A stretch of 64,000 nt of DNA from Methanobacteriota archaeon (GCA_016845365.1 JAERST010000024.1:1-64000); one strand, 5' to 3'; shown: positions 1-8,637, numbered from the stretch's first letter. Made by a program: numbers and translations. The notes: generated from the sequence alone by a model not told the origin.

Positions 1-666
1 ATGTGCCATTGCTCGGACACAATCTTCCGCAGACATGTAGGATTTTTCTTGTAGTCCATTACCTAATACTTCCAATCTATTAGGGTCATTCTTCAATTTG
101 TGAATAAAGTCGTAAATCACTCCATGAGTTCCTCTTGGGCCAACGATATTTGCAAAACGGTGAATCCAAGATTTTGCCCCGAATGTACCACACCATGCGG
201 TGATTAGTGCTTCGCTGGCTAACTTACTCGCTCCGTAAAGAGAGATTGGCTTTACTGGCCCGTATGTTTCAGGCGTTGGCATTACATTCGCTTCTCCATA
301 AATCGCGCTTGATGAAGAAAATGAAATTCTCTTTACGTCAGAATTTCTCATTGCTTCCAGTACATTGTATGTTGCAACAGTACCTTGCCGTAAGTCGGTG
401 TCTGTAACTTCAGTACCTAAACGAATGTCGGGGTTTGCAGCCAAATGATGGACGGTTTCTATGCCTTCCATTGCTGAATTTAATGAATCAAAATCAAGTA
501 GATCTCCTTTGACAATTTCAACCATTCCCGAATCCTGATGATGGGATAGGAAATCTTCTCTACCACTGGAAAAATTGTCAAACACGCGAACTTTTTTGCC
601 TTGTGCCACCAATGTATCGACTAGGTGAGAACCGATGAATCCGGCGCCTCCTGTGACTAGTTCCAT
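1..666 (-). CDS. NAD-dependent sugar epimerase/dehydratase (GalE-like, extended SDR), 3' end cut off
   Basis: The minus frame is open from an ATG at 666 to the window edge (222 codons), so the C-terminus is missing. The N-terminus reads MELVTGGAGFIGSHLVDTL, the Rossmann glycine motif GGxGxxG of extended short-chain dehydrogenases. A conserved HHLAANPD stretch follows, then a serine-rich SFSSSSAIYGE segment, then the catalytic YxxxK as LYGASKLASEA, then RFANIVGPRGTHG. This is the usual order in UDP-glucose/UDP-N-acetylglucosamine 4-epimerases and dTDP-glucose dehydratases, which supply activated sugars for surface glycans. Substrate cannot be told from sequence; the Ser-Ser-Ser plus YxxxK layout fits a GalE-type epimerase best. 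It lies 90 nt downstream of the VKOR gene on the same strand. An A/T-rich stretch in that gap could be its own promoter. Confidence 0.9.
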   Translation of the reverse strand, partial: MELVTGGAGFIGSHLVDTLVAQGKKVRVFDNFSSGREDFLSHHQDSGMVEIVKGDLLDFDSLNSAMEGIETVHHLAANPDIRLGTEVTDTDLRQGTVATYNVLEAMRNSDVKRISFSSSSAIYGEANVMPTPETYGPVKPISLYGASKLASEALITAWCGTFGAKSWIHRFANIVGPRGTHGVIYDFIHKLKNDPNRLEVLGNGLQEKSYMSAEDCVRAMAH

Positions 667-756
667 GGTTGCGCCACCTATGCATCTACTTTGAGCCATT
701 CGCCGAATTGTCAACTCAACAATCTATGATTATTTTACTACATTATTGCATATTTT

Positions 757-1326
757 TCAATACCATGCACTAATTTCTCTACGTTCCCTGAGCATCCAGA
801 CTGAAATCAGGTATCCAATTAGTGCTAGGTGTGCTACAGTACAAAATGGGCATATGTGTTGAACAACGAAGATCTCGATACCTACTAGAATGAACAAAAA
901 TGGAACTCCAGCGAGACCTAGCCACCAAGCATAATTGGTATATTGTTCAGACCACTTAGCTAGTGGGTCCATTCGGATACACAAAATAAAGAAAAATAAT
1001 GTTGCAAATGCAGTAAATCCAAGCATACCCCAAGATATACCAAAGAAATTATTGTATCGAGGATCACCGATTACAGAACCACATTGAACAAATCCTTCTG
1101 TCGCACAAAATTCCCCACCAAGCGGATTTCTGACCATGTCATTGTAGATGATCCAAGTCCAAGCCGAACCAAGTAGTCCTGTTGTGGCAAAGGCGAGGCT
1201 TCCGTCGAGCATTCTATTGGTTCCTTCGAGGCCCTTTTTACCTCTTCCATTGGTTAGAAGAAAACCCGAGCCGAATAATCCTGCGATGAAAAACAATAGT
1301 ACTGGGTCTGCTAATGCGTTAGCCAT
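757..1326 (-). CDS. Vitamin K epoxide reductase (VKOR) family protein
   Basis: A 189-aa membrane protein with about five hydrophobic segments (roughly residues 7-24, 43-61, 96-116, 134-155, 165-179). It carries the full cysteine set of the VKOR family: a loop pair Cys74 and Cys82 with the C-x7-C spacing, and the active-site pair CPFC at 159-162 at the start of the last helix. Prokaryotic VKORs use a quinone to reoxidise a thioredoxin-like partner and so drive disulfide formation outside the cytoplasmic membrane, a job like that of bacterial DsbB. The partner is directly upstream: the TGA of the CPHC thioredoxin gene (1329-1327) is immediately followed by this ATG (1326-1324). The two genes are clearly one operon. 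Confidence 0.93.
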   Translation of the reverse strand: MANALADPVLLFFIAGLFGSGFLLTNGRGKKGLEGTNRMLDGSLAFATTGLLGSAWTWIIYNDMVRNPLGGEFCATEGFVQCGSVIGDPRYNNFFGISWGMLGFTAFATLFFFILCIRMDPLAKWSEQYTNYAWWLGLAGVPFLFILVGIEIFVVQHICPFCTVAHLALIGYLISVWMLRERREISAWY

Positions 1327-2007
1327 TCACTCACCCTCTTGCAATAGACGCAATAACGCCTCTCCCATGTCTTCTCCAGGAGGGTGATTTTCAGGTTGTG
1401 CCTGATTCCAAACAACGGTTCCTTCGCCATCTAAAATTACATTGAAAGGTGTACCAGGAAGCTCCCAATCACTAGCGATTGATGAACCGAGATCATCTAC
1501 ATACATCCACGAATGAGGTGCTCCTGGTCTTTCAGCACAGTTTTTCCTACCAGAATAGCAACCGTCGCCATTATTTTCATTGTCTCCATATTGTGATTTA
1601 TCTCTGAATGCCTCTATTTCCTCTCTGGTGCTCTCGTGGCCTGAAATCTGCAGTTCAACCGCGATGGTGATGAACATAACCTCTCCAGATATACCCTCAA
1701 AGATCTCTGAAAGATATTCTGCTTCTGTCCAGCAGTGAGGACAATCAGTATCTAGGAATGTAATCAACACTAAGCGGCCGTCGTATAACTGACTGAGTCG
1801 AACATCTTCCCAGTTTCCTCCATTGTATGCTGAAGCGACGAAATCTGGAGCGAGGGAACCTTCCTCTGGTCCAACATTAGCTGGTGGGGCAATAAACATT
1901 GAAGCCACTAAGACTATGCTAACAACACCTGCTGTAATTAGTCCAGCCATCATTCGGACGTCTTCGTCCTTACCTTTTGGTTCGAGTTGCCTACGCCTGC
2001 GAGCCAT
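1327..2007 (-). CDS. Membrane-anchored thioredoxin-fold (TlpA/redoxin-like) thiol oxidoreductase
   Basis: A 226-aa protein beginning MARRRR, with one N-terminal hydrophobic segment (about residues 19-40) after a charged lead. This suggests a membrane anchor with the catalytic domain outside. The thioredoxin motif is C89-P-H-C92 in LITFLDTDCPHCW, with a later GTPF segment likely holding the cis-proline. Two more cysteines lie in an inserted loop (GCYSG...KNCAE). The CPHC active site is also that of DsbA, and the VKOR gene that follows without a gap makes an oxidative disulfide role likely. The frame is open upstream to an ATG at 2130, but that extension is polar and overlaps the divergent gene's start region. 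I chose the ATG at 2007 because it places the Arg-rich segment just before the helix. Confidence 0.85.
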   Translation of the reverse strand: MARRRRQLEPKGKDEDVRMMAGLITAGVVSIVLVASMFIAPPANVGPEEGSLAPDFVASAYNGGNWEDVRLSQLYDGRLVLITFLDTDCPHCWTEAEYLSEIFEGISGEVMFITIAVELQISGHESTREEIEAFRDKSQYGDNENNGDGCYSGRKNCAERPGAPHSWMYVDDLGSSIASDWELPGTPFNVILDGEGTVVWNQAQPENHPPGEDMGEALLRLLQEGE

Positions 2008-2134
2008 GATTATCGACTCTTGGAGGCACTCATTCACTTTCAGCCGTTCGGCCAAGAGTTCCGCACCCATAATCAGCCTCCCGCCGAGCGCTGATGCGAT
2101 TGTTTCATGTGGGCTCGGTGGGGGCAACATCCTC

Positions 2135-5100
2135 GTGCCCGATGACGTGCGCGATGATGAAGCGATATTTTGGGAGCGCTTCTTTGAGCGACTTCAGCCC
2201 ATAAGAGAGGCTGGAGGAAAGGTAATCCAGAAAGTTGACTCTTCTCCAATTGGCGATGCGGTAGACTATGTTGATCACTTACTAAATGCTGGCTCAAAGC
2301 GAGGCCATGCAATAGCACAGAGGCTTACCGAGTTTTGGTATTCAGCAATTCTTCGTAGCCCTGGTCTAATTGTTGCTTTACTTGTAATCGCAACAGTTTT
2401 GGTAGGTCAAAAATCACTAGATTTCGGGCAACAGATAGACAAAGACGTGGAAATATACCTTCCCGATGATGCAGATTCTACCGATTTGCTCAAACAGGTT
2501 CGTACTCAATGGTCTACTGACATAATGATTCTCTATGTGCAGACAAATAATGCCATTCACAAGGAGTGCGAATCTGGTATTCCAGAAGTTGATAGGAAAT
2601 ACACTTGTAGAGGAACGGAAAACATAACCAGTGTCGATATTTTAGAACAGTTGTCTTGGCTAGAAGGCGATGACCTAAATTATGGAAATGGAGGTTATGG
2701 TTCAGGTCTGGATGAACATAAGGATGATCGAGGTGATCTCGATGGTGTCGTATGGATTCTATCTCCTGCACAGGTGATTAAGGAGGCAAATTCTTCTAGC
2801 TATCGCTTCAATTGTGCCGTAGAAAAATACGGGTTACCTACTGGTCAACGAGATGGGTGCTCAATTGCACAATTAAATCCATTCTATGGATACAGTATTC
2901 CGGACAGACAAGATAACCTTGACAATCTAGTTTCTCAAACTGAAAGTTTGTTGTCTTCATTTGTTATGGATACCCAAGATCATCCTTTATTGGATGAGAA
3001 TGGTGATGGTAATTACAACAATGATGGAGATGGGATTTGGGATACGGGAGTGATTATTCTTGGCCTAAAGTATGACATGGATGGAACTGACATTCCTGCC
3101 AGACAGGACAAGAGAGATGGGCAGGTGCAGGATCATCAAGCCTTTATCCAGTATACCAAGCAGCTAATTGAACGAGCTAATTCAAACGACTGTGAGATTT
3201 GCAATCGTGTTTACCTTGGAGAGGTAATGTCTTCTTCAGTTAGTACCGAAATACATTCACTTTGGTTAGAAGAGGCTAGAAAGAAAGATCCCAATCTTCC
3301 ATCAAGAACACCCGCAACAGGCGTTACCCCTGAAATGATTTCAGAAGCGGAATCCATAGCCAAAGATCGTCCCGTTCGTAATGCTACGACTGTCACTGGG
3401 CTAACACCTGTTGTCCAAGATGTTTCGAACGCTATTTATACAGAATTAGTAACCAAAATGCTTCCTTTAGCGGGGGTGTTAGTGGCAATTACAATGTTAA
3501 TTTTGCATCGTAATCCTAAGGTAATAATTATCTGTGGTTTACCAATTGCAATGAGTTTAGCAATTACATTTGGGACTACTGTGATTGCCGACATTCCTTT
3601 GACGCCGATGATAATTTCTGCAGGCCCAATCTTAGTTGGCCTAGGGGTGGATTATTCCTTACACTTTACCAATAGAATTGAAGAGAATCGCAAAGAGTTA
3701 CTTGAGGAACGTCTAGAAGAGTCTTGGAAAAGACAACGCGATGGATTCACCTCAACTGAATTAGATCCTTGGGATCCTGTGATTAGCCTAACTGCAACTG
3801 TTAGAGCAGCACAAACCACAGGTCATGCAATATTCCTTTCCGCTATTACAACGATTATTGGATTCAGTGTTTTAACTTGGCAATATCTTGTACCAATACA
3901 TCCGATGAGGACTGTTGGAGTAACGCTTGTCTTGGGCATTTCGATTACCTTCCTTCTATCGATGGTAATGGTCCCCGCATTGGTTCATATTTTCCGTTAT
4001 AGAAAGACAGATATTGGGTTTGAAATGCCTACTTTGCAAACACTTCTAATTTCATCAATAGTGGCATTAACGGCAGGAACTTATCTCTACATTCAAGGGA
4101 CTACAACAATTGGTAATGCAATATTTTTCGGTTGTTTCTTTGGCGGTACAATCCTTCTCGCATTCGAATCTGATATTTGGCGCAAAATAGGCGAAGTACC
4201 AGTAAAGGCAACCCTTGTTGTTCTACTTGTAGCAATGATTTCTACCGCTGGTGGTGTGGCTATTCTTGAGGAAGAGATGGGTAAGCCGCTTACTGGTTCA
4301 TCAGATGAAGTGCCTCCAAATATACCGAGTTATGATGCATTAAGGGAATACAGTTTCGTTTTCCAAGGCGGACAAACGAACATGTTCATCGTTGACGCGG
4401 AGGCAAGAGGTCCGGTTAATTCAACAGCACCAATCAGAGATTTACCGATTCTCGATGCTATCGATCATATGCAGGAAAATAAGATCAATAACGTCCCACA
4501 AACATCCAGCATCAGCCTAGTTAACGTCCTGAAAGCAATCCATGTTGATGTTAACTTAACAGATCCAGTAACGGGAATCAGTCTGGAAGTCTACGATAGG
4601 AGTCTCTGGGAATTACTCCATGACGAATGCTGGGATGAATCAACCAATCCACTTCGACCCGAGTGTTGGCCGTACGTTGTCAGTAGTAGAGAAGATATGG
4701 TCAATATCGCTCTTGACACATTGAGTCCTGAAATCCGTAGTATGCTGATGAATGCCGACCAAGATACATGTGGAGGTTCAACCCCCTGTGAAACCAAAAC
4801 ACTCGTCTACGTTACTCAACCATACATCAATTTGCAAGATGCAACCCCACTGAGAGATGCTATTGACGATCACCTTGATGGAGATGGTAATTGCCCTGAT
4901 GCTCTTTCATGTTCGGCTTTTGGAATTGAAGGCGTAATTAATTCTAAGCTAACCGGCGGTTTACCTGTGAGTATCGATATTAATGAAGGAATACAAAAGG
5001 CTCAGAGTGAAACTACAATCGCTACAATGCTAATTTTACTAATTACAATGATGATCTTATTCCGCTCGCCTAGGTTAGCCATATTTACGATGGCCGCGGT

Positions 5101-5551
5101 GGCTGTTGTTGTATTATGGCAGCCATTATTGATGCGCCAAGGCTCAGTCAATGTCAACTTCTTCACTGCCATGGTCGGAACACTCGTCTTTGGTATAGGA
5201 GTAGATGATTCGATACACATAATTGACCGAATCAAAGACGAGGGTGAAACTCCTGCTGGAATAGTCAAATCTGTTTCGAGAACAGGTCAAACAATCTTTG
5301 AAACTACTACAACAACTTGTGCTGGGCTTTCTGCAGGATTGTTCGTAGAAATTCCCGGATTGCAAAATTTCTTCATATTGATGATGTCACTTCTAATTCT
5401 AGCACTAATTACCTCAAGCATCTTGTTACCAAGTTTCATCGTTGCATGGCATGAATTACGTTCAAGATTGCTAGGAAGGGGGCCTTGGTTGGATTATGAG
5501 GATAGTGGGGCACTCGAAGCATCCAGTGTGCTTGAGGCTACCTTAGAATAG
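2135..5551 (+). CDS. RND superfamily exporter (HAE3/MMPL-like)
   Basis: About 1138 aa with the duplicated RND layout: TM1 (ILRSPGLIVALL), a large extracytoplasmic loop, a five-helix block, then TM7, a second large loop and another five-helix block. Each half has the typical TM4 signature: VGLGVDYSLHF in the first and FGIGVDDSIHI in the second, where buried Asp residues would relay protons. This fits the archaeal/bacterial predicted-exporter branch (HAE3, MmpL-like, hopanoid-transporter relatives), which moves lipids or hydrophobic compounds. The first loop has an Asp/Asn-rich stretch (DENGDGNYNNDGDGIWD) resembling Ca2+-binding type-3 repeats. Start: the frame is open far upstream over the antisense thioredoxin gene. 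GTG at 2135, preceded by GGTGGGGG, gives a sensible cytoplasmic N-terminus; ATG at 2006 is an alternative that would overlap the divergent gene by 2 nt. Confidence 0.9.
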   Translation: MPDDVRDDEAIFWERFFERLQPIREAGGKVIQKVDSSPIGDAVDYVDHLLNAGSKRGHAIAQRLTEFWYSAILRSPGLIVALLVIATVLVGQKSLDFGQQIDKDVEIYLPDDADSTDLLKQVRTQWSTDIMILYVQTNNAIHKECESGIPEVDRKYTCRGTENITSVDILEQLSWLEGDDLNYGNGGYGSGLDEHKDDRGDLDGVVWILSPAQVIKEANSSSYRFNCAVEKYGLPTGQRDGCSIAQLNPFYGYSIPDRQDNLDNLVSQTESLLSSFVMDTQDHPLLDENGDGNYNNDGDGIWDTGVIILGLKYDMDGTDIPARQDKRDGQVQDHQAFIQYTKQLIERANSNDCEICNRVYLGEVMSSSVSTEIHSLWLEEARKKDPNLPSRTPATGVTPEMISEAESIAKDRPVRNATTVTGLTPVVQDVSNAIYTELVTKMLPLAGVLVAITMLILHRNPKVIIICGLPIAMSLAITFGTTVIADIPLTPMIISAGPILVGLGVDYSLHFTNRIEENRKELLEERLEESWKRQRDGFTSTELDPWDPVISLTATVRAAQTTGHAIFLSAITTIIGFSVLTWQYLVPIHPMRTVGVTLVLGISITFLLSMVMVPALVHIFRYRKTDIGFEMPTLQTLLISSIVALTAGTYLYIQGTTTIGNAIFFGCFFGGTILLAFESDIWRKIGEVPVKATLVVLLVAMISTAGGVAILEEEMGKPLTGSSDEVPPNIPSYDALREYSFVFQGGQTNMFIVDAEARGPVNSTAPIRDLPILDAIDHMQENKINNVPQTSSISLVNVLKAIHVDVNLTDPVTGISLEVYDRSLWELLHDECWDESTNPLRPECWPYVVSSREDMVNIALDTLSPEIRSMLMNADQDTCGGSTPCETKTLVYVTQPYINLQDATPLRDAIDDHLDGDGNCPDALSCSAFGIEGVINSKLTGGLPVSIDINEGIQKAQSETTIATMLILLITMMILFRSPRLAIFTMAAVAVVVLWQPLLMRQGSVNVNFFTAMVGTLVFGIGVDDSIHIIDRIKDEGETPAGIVKSVSRTGQTIFETTTTTCAGLSAGLFVEIPGLQNFFILMMSLLILALITSSILLPSFIVAWHELRSRLLGRGPWLDYEDSGALEASSVLEATLE

Positions 5552-5578
5552 GCTTGTTTTCACTGATTATTGTAAAGT

Positions 5579-5874
5579 GAGGGTGCAGGGAGTAAGCCCC
5601 TTTCTGTTCACCTTTCAGCTGGTCGCATTCAACTATGCATCCTACCCGGCCCTGTCGATGCACTACGGGCCTGCTTGGACTTGCTCCAGCGGGGTTGCTC
5701 GTTCCAGCCGCGCTCAGGAAACCTCACCCTTGCGGGATCATCGTACGCCTGGCACGGGACGTTTCTATTGCAGAGCCGGCCCTCCCGGACCTCCGGCTTG
5801 AACCGGACCGCTCGCATCTTGGAGAGGGGACTTTCCTCAGTGTCGTACACTGTCAGCGACCCTCCTGCTCCCTC
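5579..5874 (-). ncRNA. rnpB: RNase P RNA (archaeal type)
   Basis: Read on the minus strand, the segment has the universally conserved RNase P blocks in order. GAGGAAAGTCC lies at 5838-5828 (CR-I, half of P4), and ACAGAAAGGGGCTTA at 5607-5593 (CR-V, the other half of P4, near the 3' end). A GCAAGGGTGAGG stretch in between fits CR-IV. The termini pair as helix P1: GAGGG-A-GCAGG at the 5' end (5874 downward) against CCTGC-A-CCCTC ending at 5579. This gives about 296 nt, normal for the family. The RNA forms the catalytic core that trims tRNA 5' leaders. Several open frames cross this segment on both strands, but the RNA signal explains the region. Ends are set by the P1 pairing and could be off by a few nt. 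Confidence 0.93.
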
Positions 5875-5910
5875 GGCTCTTCCGCGAACCGCCCACGCAA
5901 GAACCCAACG

Positions 5911-5972
5911 GTCGGTCGCAGGACGCTTTGTCGTCGGTCGCAGGACGCTTTGTGGTTGGGCATAGGACACTT
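5911..5972. repeat. 22-bp tandem repeat, three copies, in the rnpB-rpiA divergent promoter region
   Basis: Two copies of a 22-bp unit start at 5911 and 5933 and differ only in the last base. A degenerate third (about 13 of 18 positions matching) starts at 5955, keeping the 22-bp period of two helical turns. The array sits between the RNase P RNA 5' end and the rpiA start. No TATA-like box could be placed confidently in this gap. A protein-binding array or a simple slippage duplication are both possible. Confidence 0.75.
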
Positions 5973-6026
5973 GGTTGATGGGTAATTCGCGGGCTTCTGC
6001 TCGATGGATTGCTCAGGGTAAGCATC

Positions 6027-6755
6027 ATGGCCGTCGCTCGGCTGGAGTTGGTCGTGAGCGACGTCGAGGCGCTGAAGCGCGAGGCTGGAATCGCCGCTTG
6101 CGATTTTGTTCGCGACGGCATGAAATTGGGTCTCGGCACCGGCTCAACGGTTCGCTACACGGTGCTCGAAATCGGCCGCCGAATGGCTGAGGAAGGCTTG
6201 TCTGTCGTGGGTGTGCAGACCAGCGAGGCGACTCGAGAATTGGCTGAGAGTCTGGGGATTCCTCTGGTTCCACTGGCTGAGGCTGGAGTTCTCGACCTCG
6301 TCATCGATGGGGCTGACGAGTTCGACCCCGCCTTTGCATTGATCAAAGGTGGCGGGGGCGCGCTGACGCGCGAAAAAATCGTTGCTCAGTCGAGCCGTGG
6401 CATGGTCGTGGTAGCGGATGACCGTAAGCAAGTCGGGGTGCTTGGTGCGTTCGATTTGCCAATCGAAGTCCTACCGTTCGAGTGGGAACGGACCGCTCAG
6501 AGGGTGGGTGAAATCTGCCCTGGTGAGGTGGTCCGGCGAGGCGTCGATGAACCATTCGTGACTGACAATGGTGGCTACATTCTCGACTGTAAATTCGGGT
6601 CAACAATCGACAACCCGAGGGGCTTGGAGCAAACACTTCTCGACATCGCCGGTGTGGTCGAGGTTGGCCTTTTTGTCGGCATTTGCGATGCGGTCGTGAT
6701 GGCCGCATCCGGTGGGGTCGTCACACTGCTCAACGAGAGCGGACGACTGGGCTGA
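6027..6755 (+). CDS. rpiA: Ribose-5-phosphate isomerase A
   Basis: A 242-aa protein that interconverts ribose 5-phosphate and ribulose 5-phosphate in the cytoplasm, feeding nucleotide synthesis. It has the full RpiA motif series: GLGTGST (phosphate loop, about residues 35-41), the DGADEFD segment with the catalytic-site aspartates, and KGGGGALTREK with the conserved Lys and the Glu base. The late DNGGYILDCKF block is also family-typical. Length is normal (about 220-240). The frame extends to a TTG at 6009, but the ATG at 6027 gives the natural N-terminus. It stands alone between the RNase P RNA (opposite strand) and tRNA-Lys. Confidence 0.96.
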   Translation: MAVARLELVVSDVEALKREAGIAACDFVRDGMKLGLGTGSTVRYTVLEIGRRMAEEGLSVVGVQTSEATRELAESLGIPLVPLAEAGVLDLVIDGADEFDPAFALIKGGGGALTREKIVAQSSRGMVVVADDRKQVGVLGAFDLPIEVLPFEWERTAQRVGEICPGEVVRRGVDEPFVTDNGGYILDCKFGSTIDNPRGLEQTLLDIAGVVEVGLFVGICDAVVMAASGGVVTLLNESGRLG

Positions 6756-6805
6756 GAATACAGCTCGACCGTTCCGATTAAAGAGGGGTGCCAAGTCGGC
6801 GGGCT

Positions 6806-6882
6806 GGGTCTGTAGCTTAGTCAGGTAGAGCACCCGGCTCTTAACCGGGCGGTCGCGGGTTCGAACCCCGTCAGACCCGCCA
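6806..6882 (+). tRNA. tRNA-Lys (anticodon CTT)
   Basis: Cloverleaf seen directly. The acceptor stem is GGGTCTG (6806-6812) with CAGACCC (6872-6878). The anticodon stem is CCCGG (6833-6837) with CCGGG (6845-6849), and the seven-base loop CTCTTAA gives anticodon CTT (reads AAG). The T arm is CGGGTTCGAACCCCG-like. The discriminator is G6879, and CCA (6880-6882) is encoded. No intron. Fragments of this tRNA recur downstream up to about 7176. Confidence 0.96.
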
Positions 6883-7286
6883 ACAATCGATGATAATCTA
6901 GGGTCTGACGAGGGTTCGAACCAGGTGAGTATCTCACTCATCAATTGAAAGCGAGATTCTCACCGACGGTTGAGCGGGCTTTCGATTGAATCGAGGTTAA
7001 TCTGAGAAAAACGGTCAACTTAGTCGAATCTGTGATTCGACGCTTAGTTGAGCGGGCTTGCGCCGCACCCTAACACGACCGCTGCGCGGTCGCACGGGCC
7101 CCGTCAGACCCGCCAGATTTCTACTACTGAGAGGCGGGTCTGACTCGTATCGATTACAGAACCCGCGAGCGGGTTCAAATTCGAAATTAGTTGAGTTTGA
7201 GAGATAATTTTCATTTGGAGTATCGAACCAAAGGTTCGAAGGCTCCATTTGATATGCCTAAGACACGACCGAGGCGCGGGATTCGT
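6883..7286. repeat. Gene-free spacer with fragments of tRNA-Lys and two perfect hairpins
   Basis: Pieces matching the adjacent tRNA-Lys recur here. GGGTCTGAC and GAGGGTTCGAACC lie at about 6901-6922 (5' acceptor strand and T arm). A 17-bp exact copy of the tRNA 3' end including CCA lies at 7099-7115, preceded by GCGGTCGC, which matches the tRNA variable region. GTCAGACCCGC (7103-7113) is inverted as GCGGGTCTGAC (7134-7144), an 11-bp stem. A second hairpin, GAACCCGC-GA-GCGGGTTC (7159-7176), is also T-arm-like. I see no coding sequence. Repeated 3' ends of a tRNA usually mark past integration at the tRNA gene, but no integrase lies nearby. Part of the segment is presumably the asnS upstream region. 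Confidence 0.75.
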
Positions 7287-8615
7287 ATGACGAAGGACAC
7301 GTGGATTGGAGATGTCCGCGCCGGCAAACACGACGGCGCGGAAGTTGAGCTGAAGGGATGGGTACACCGGTCCCGTGGCTCGAATAAGATCCGATTCGTG
7401 GTCCTGCGCGACTCAACAGGGACCGTCCAATGCGTCGTCAAACGCGACGCTGTAGGCGACGAGGCATTCGAAGCGATGAAGGAAGCACTAATCGAATCCA
7501 GCGTAATCGTACGAGGAACTGTTGAAGCAACCGACCGCGAACATGGCCACGAGGTGCAAGTCTCCAGTGCAACGGTGGTCGGGCCAGTCAATCCAGAGCG
7601 ACCCTTCCCAATCACTGAATCAGCGATGGAACAAGCCGACGGCGGAGAGACAGAATTTCTCCTCGATAACCGCCACCTCTACCTCAGAACCGGCCGCATG
7701 TCGACGATGCTCAAAATGCGTTCAACAGTGTTCGGAGCCATCCACTCGTACTTTCGCGACCGCGATTTCACCGAGTATCAAGCACCGAACTTTGTCGCGG
7801 GAGCGGTCGAGGGTGGAAGCACACTTTTCGAAGTCCCATATTTCGGACGCAAGGCATACCTAACTCAGTCTTGGCAACTCTATGCAGAGGCGGCGATGCC
7901 AGCCCTCGAAAGGCTCTACACGATGGCTCCATCTTTCCGCGCAGAAAAGAGCCGAACTCGCCGCCATCTTACCGAATTTTGGCATGCTGAAATGGAGATT
8001 GCATGGGCCTCGAACGACGATGTGATGGTTCACGGTGAAGGCGTCGTTCGCCACATCGCTCGAACTCTTTTGGACAATAACGAAGCGGAGTTGGCGAGTA
8101 CCGGAAGGGACCTTGATTTGATTGCCCGTTACGCAGACAATCCTTACCCGAGAATGAGGTACGACGAGGCTGTTGAGACTCTGCAAGGCATGGGTGTCGA
8201 CATCGAGTGGGGGCAGGATTTGGACTACTCGAAAGAGAAGGTTTTGACGCAAGATTTCGACGTTCCACACTTCCTCACGCACTACCCTCGCATCGCCAAA
8301 CCATTCTACCACCGCCCTGACCCGGACGACCCAAAATACGTTCTTTGTCACGATTTGTTGGCCCCCGAGGGATACGGCGAAATTATCGGGGGCGGCGAGC
8401 GGACTTGGTCCGAACCCGAGATTCTTGACCGAATCGATGAGGAGGGCAATGACCGCGAGGCCTACGAATTCTACATCGATATCCGCCGCTACGGCGGGGT
8501 GCCGCACGGCGGATTCGGCCTCGGTGTGGACCGGGTTTGTGCTTGGCTCACAGGTGCTGATCATATTCGAGAAGTGATTCCATTCCCACGCGACTCGCGT
8601 CGCGTGACTCCTTGA
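7287..8615 (+). CDS. asnS: Asparaginyl-tRNA synthetase
   Basis: A 442-aa class IIb synthetase that charges tRNA-Asn in the cytoplasm. It has an N-terminal OB-fold anticodon domain (VELKGWVHRSRGSNKIRFVVLRD type, residues about 15-110), then the class II core. Motif 2 is FRAEKSRTRRHLTEFWHAEME and motif 3 ends GGFGLGVDRVCAWLTG. AsnRS rather than AspRS is favoured by KPFYHRPDPDDP followed by LLAPEGYGEIIGGGER, and by the PFPRDSRRVTP ending. An organism with AsnRS need not rely only on amidation of Asp-tRNA-Asn. I chose the ATG at 7287; ATG at 7254 or a TTG at 7191 would add only an Arg/Lys-rich lead. It is followed 22 nt later by a hydrolase gene. Confidence 0.94.
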   Translation: MTKDTWIGDVRAGKHDGAEVELKGWVHRSRGSNKIRFVVLRDSTGTVQCVVKRDAVGDEAFEAMKEALIESSVIVRGTVEATDREHGHEVQVSSATVVGPVNPERPFPITESAMEQADGGETEFLLDNRHLYLRTGRMSTMLKMRSTVFGAIHSYFRDRDFTEYQAPNFVAGAVEGGSTLFEVPYFGRKAYLTQSWQLYAEAAMPALERLYTMAPSFRAEKSRTRRHLTEFWHAEMEIAWASNDDVMVHGEGVVRHIARTLLDNNEAELASTGRDLDLIARYADNPYPRMRYDEAVETLQGMGVDIEWGQDLDYSKEKVLTQDFDVPHFLTHYPRIAKPFYHRPDPDDPKYVLCHDLLAPEGYGEIIGGGERTWSEPEILDRIDEEGNDREAYEFYIDIRRYGGVPHGGFGLGVDRVCAWLTGADHIREVIPFPRDSRRVTP

Positions 8616-8637
8616 ATTAATCTGCAGAGGATGACCA

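Noticed and set aside
5577-5985. Several overlapping open frames of 70-116 codons on both strands
   Set aside because: The segment is explained by RNase P RNA (conserved P4 halves and P1 pairing) and a tandem repeat; the frames lack any recognisable protein signal.
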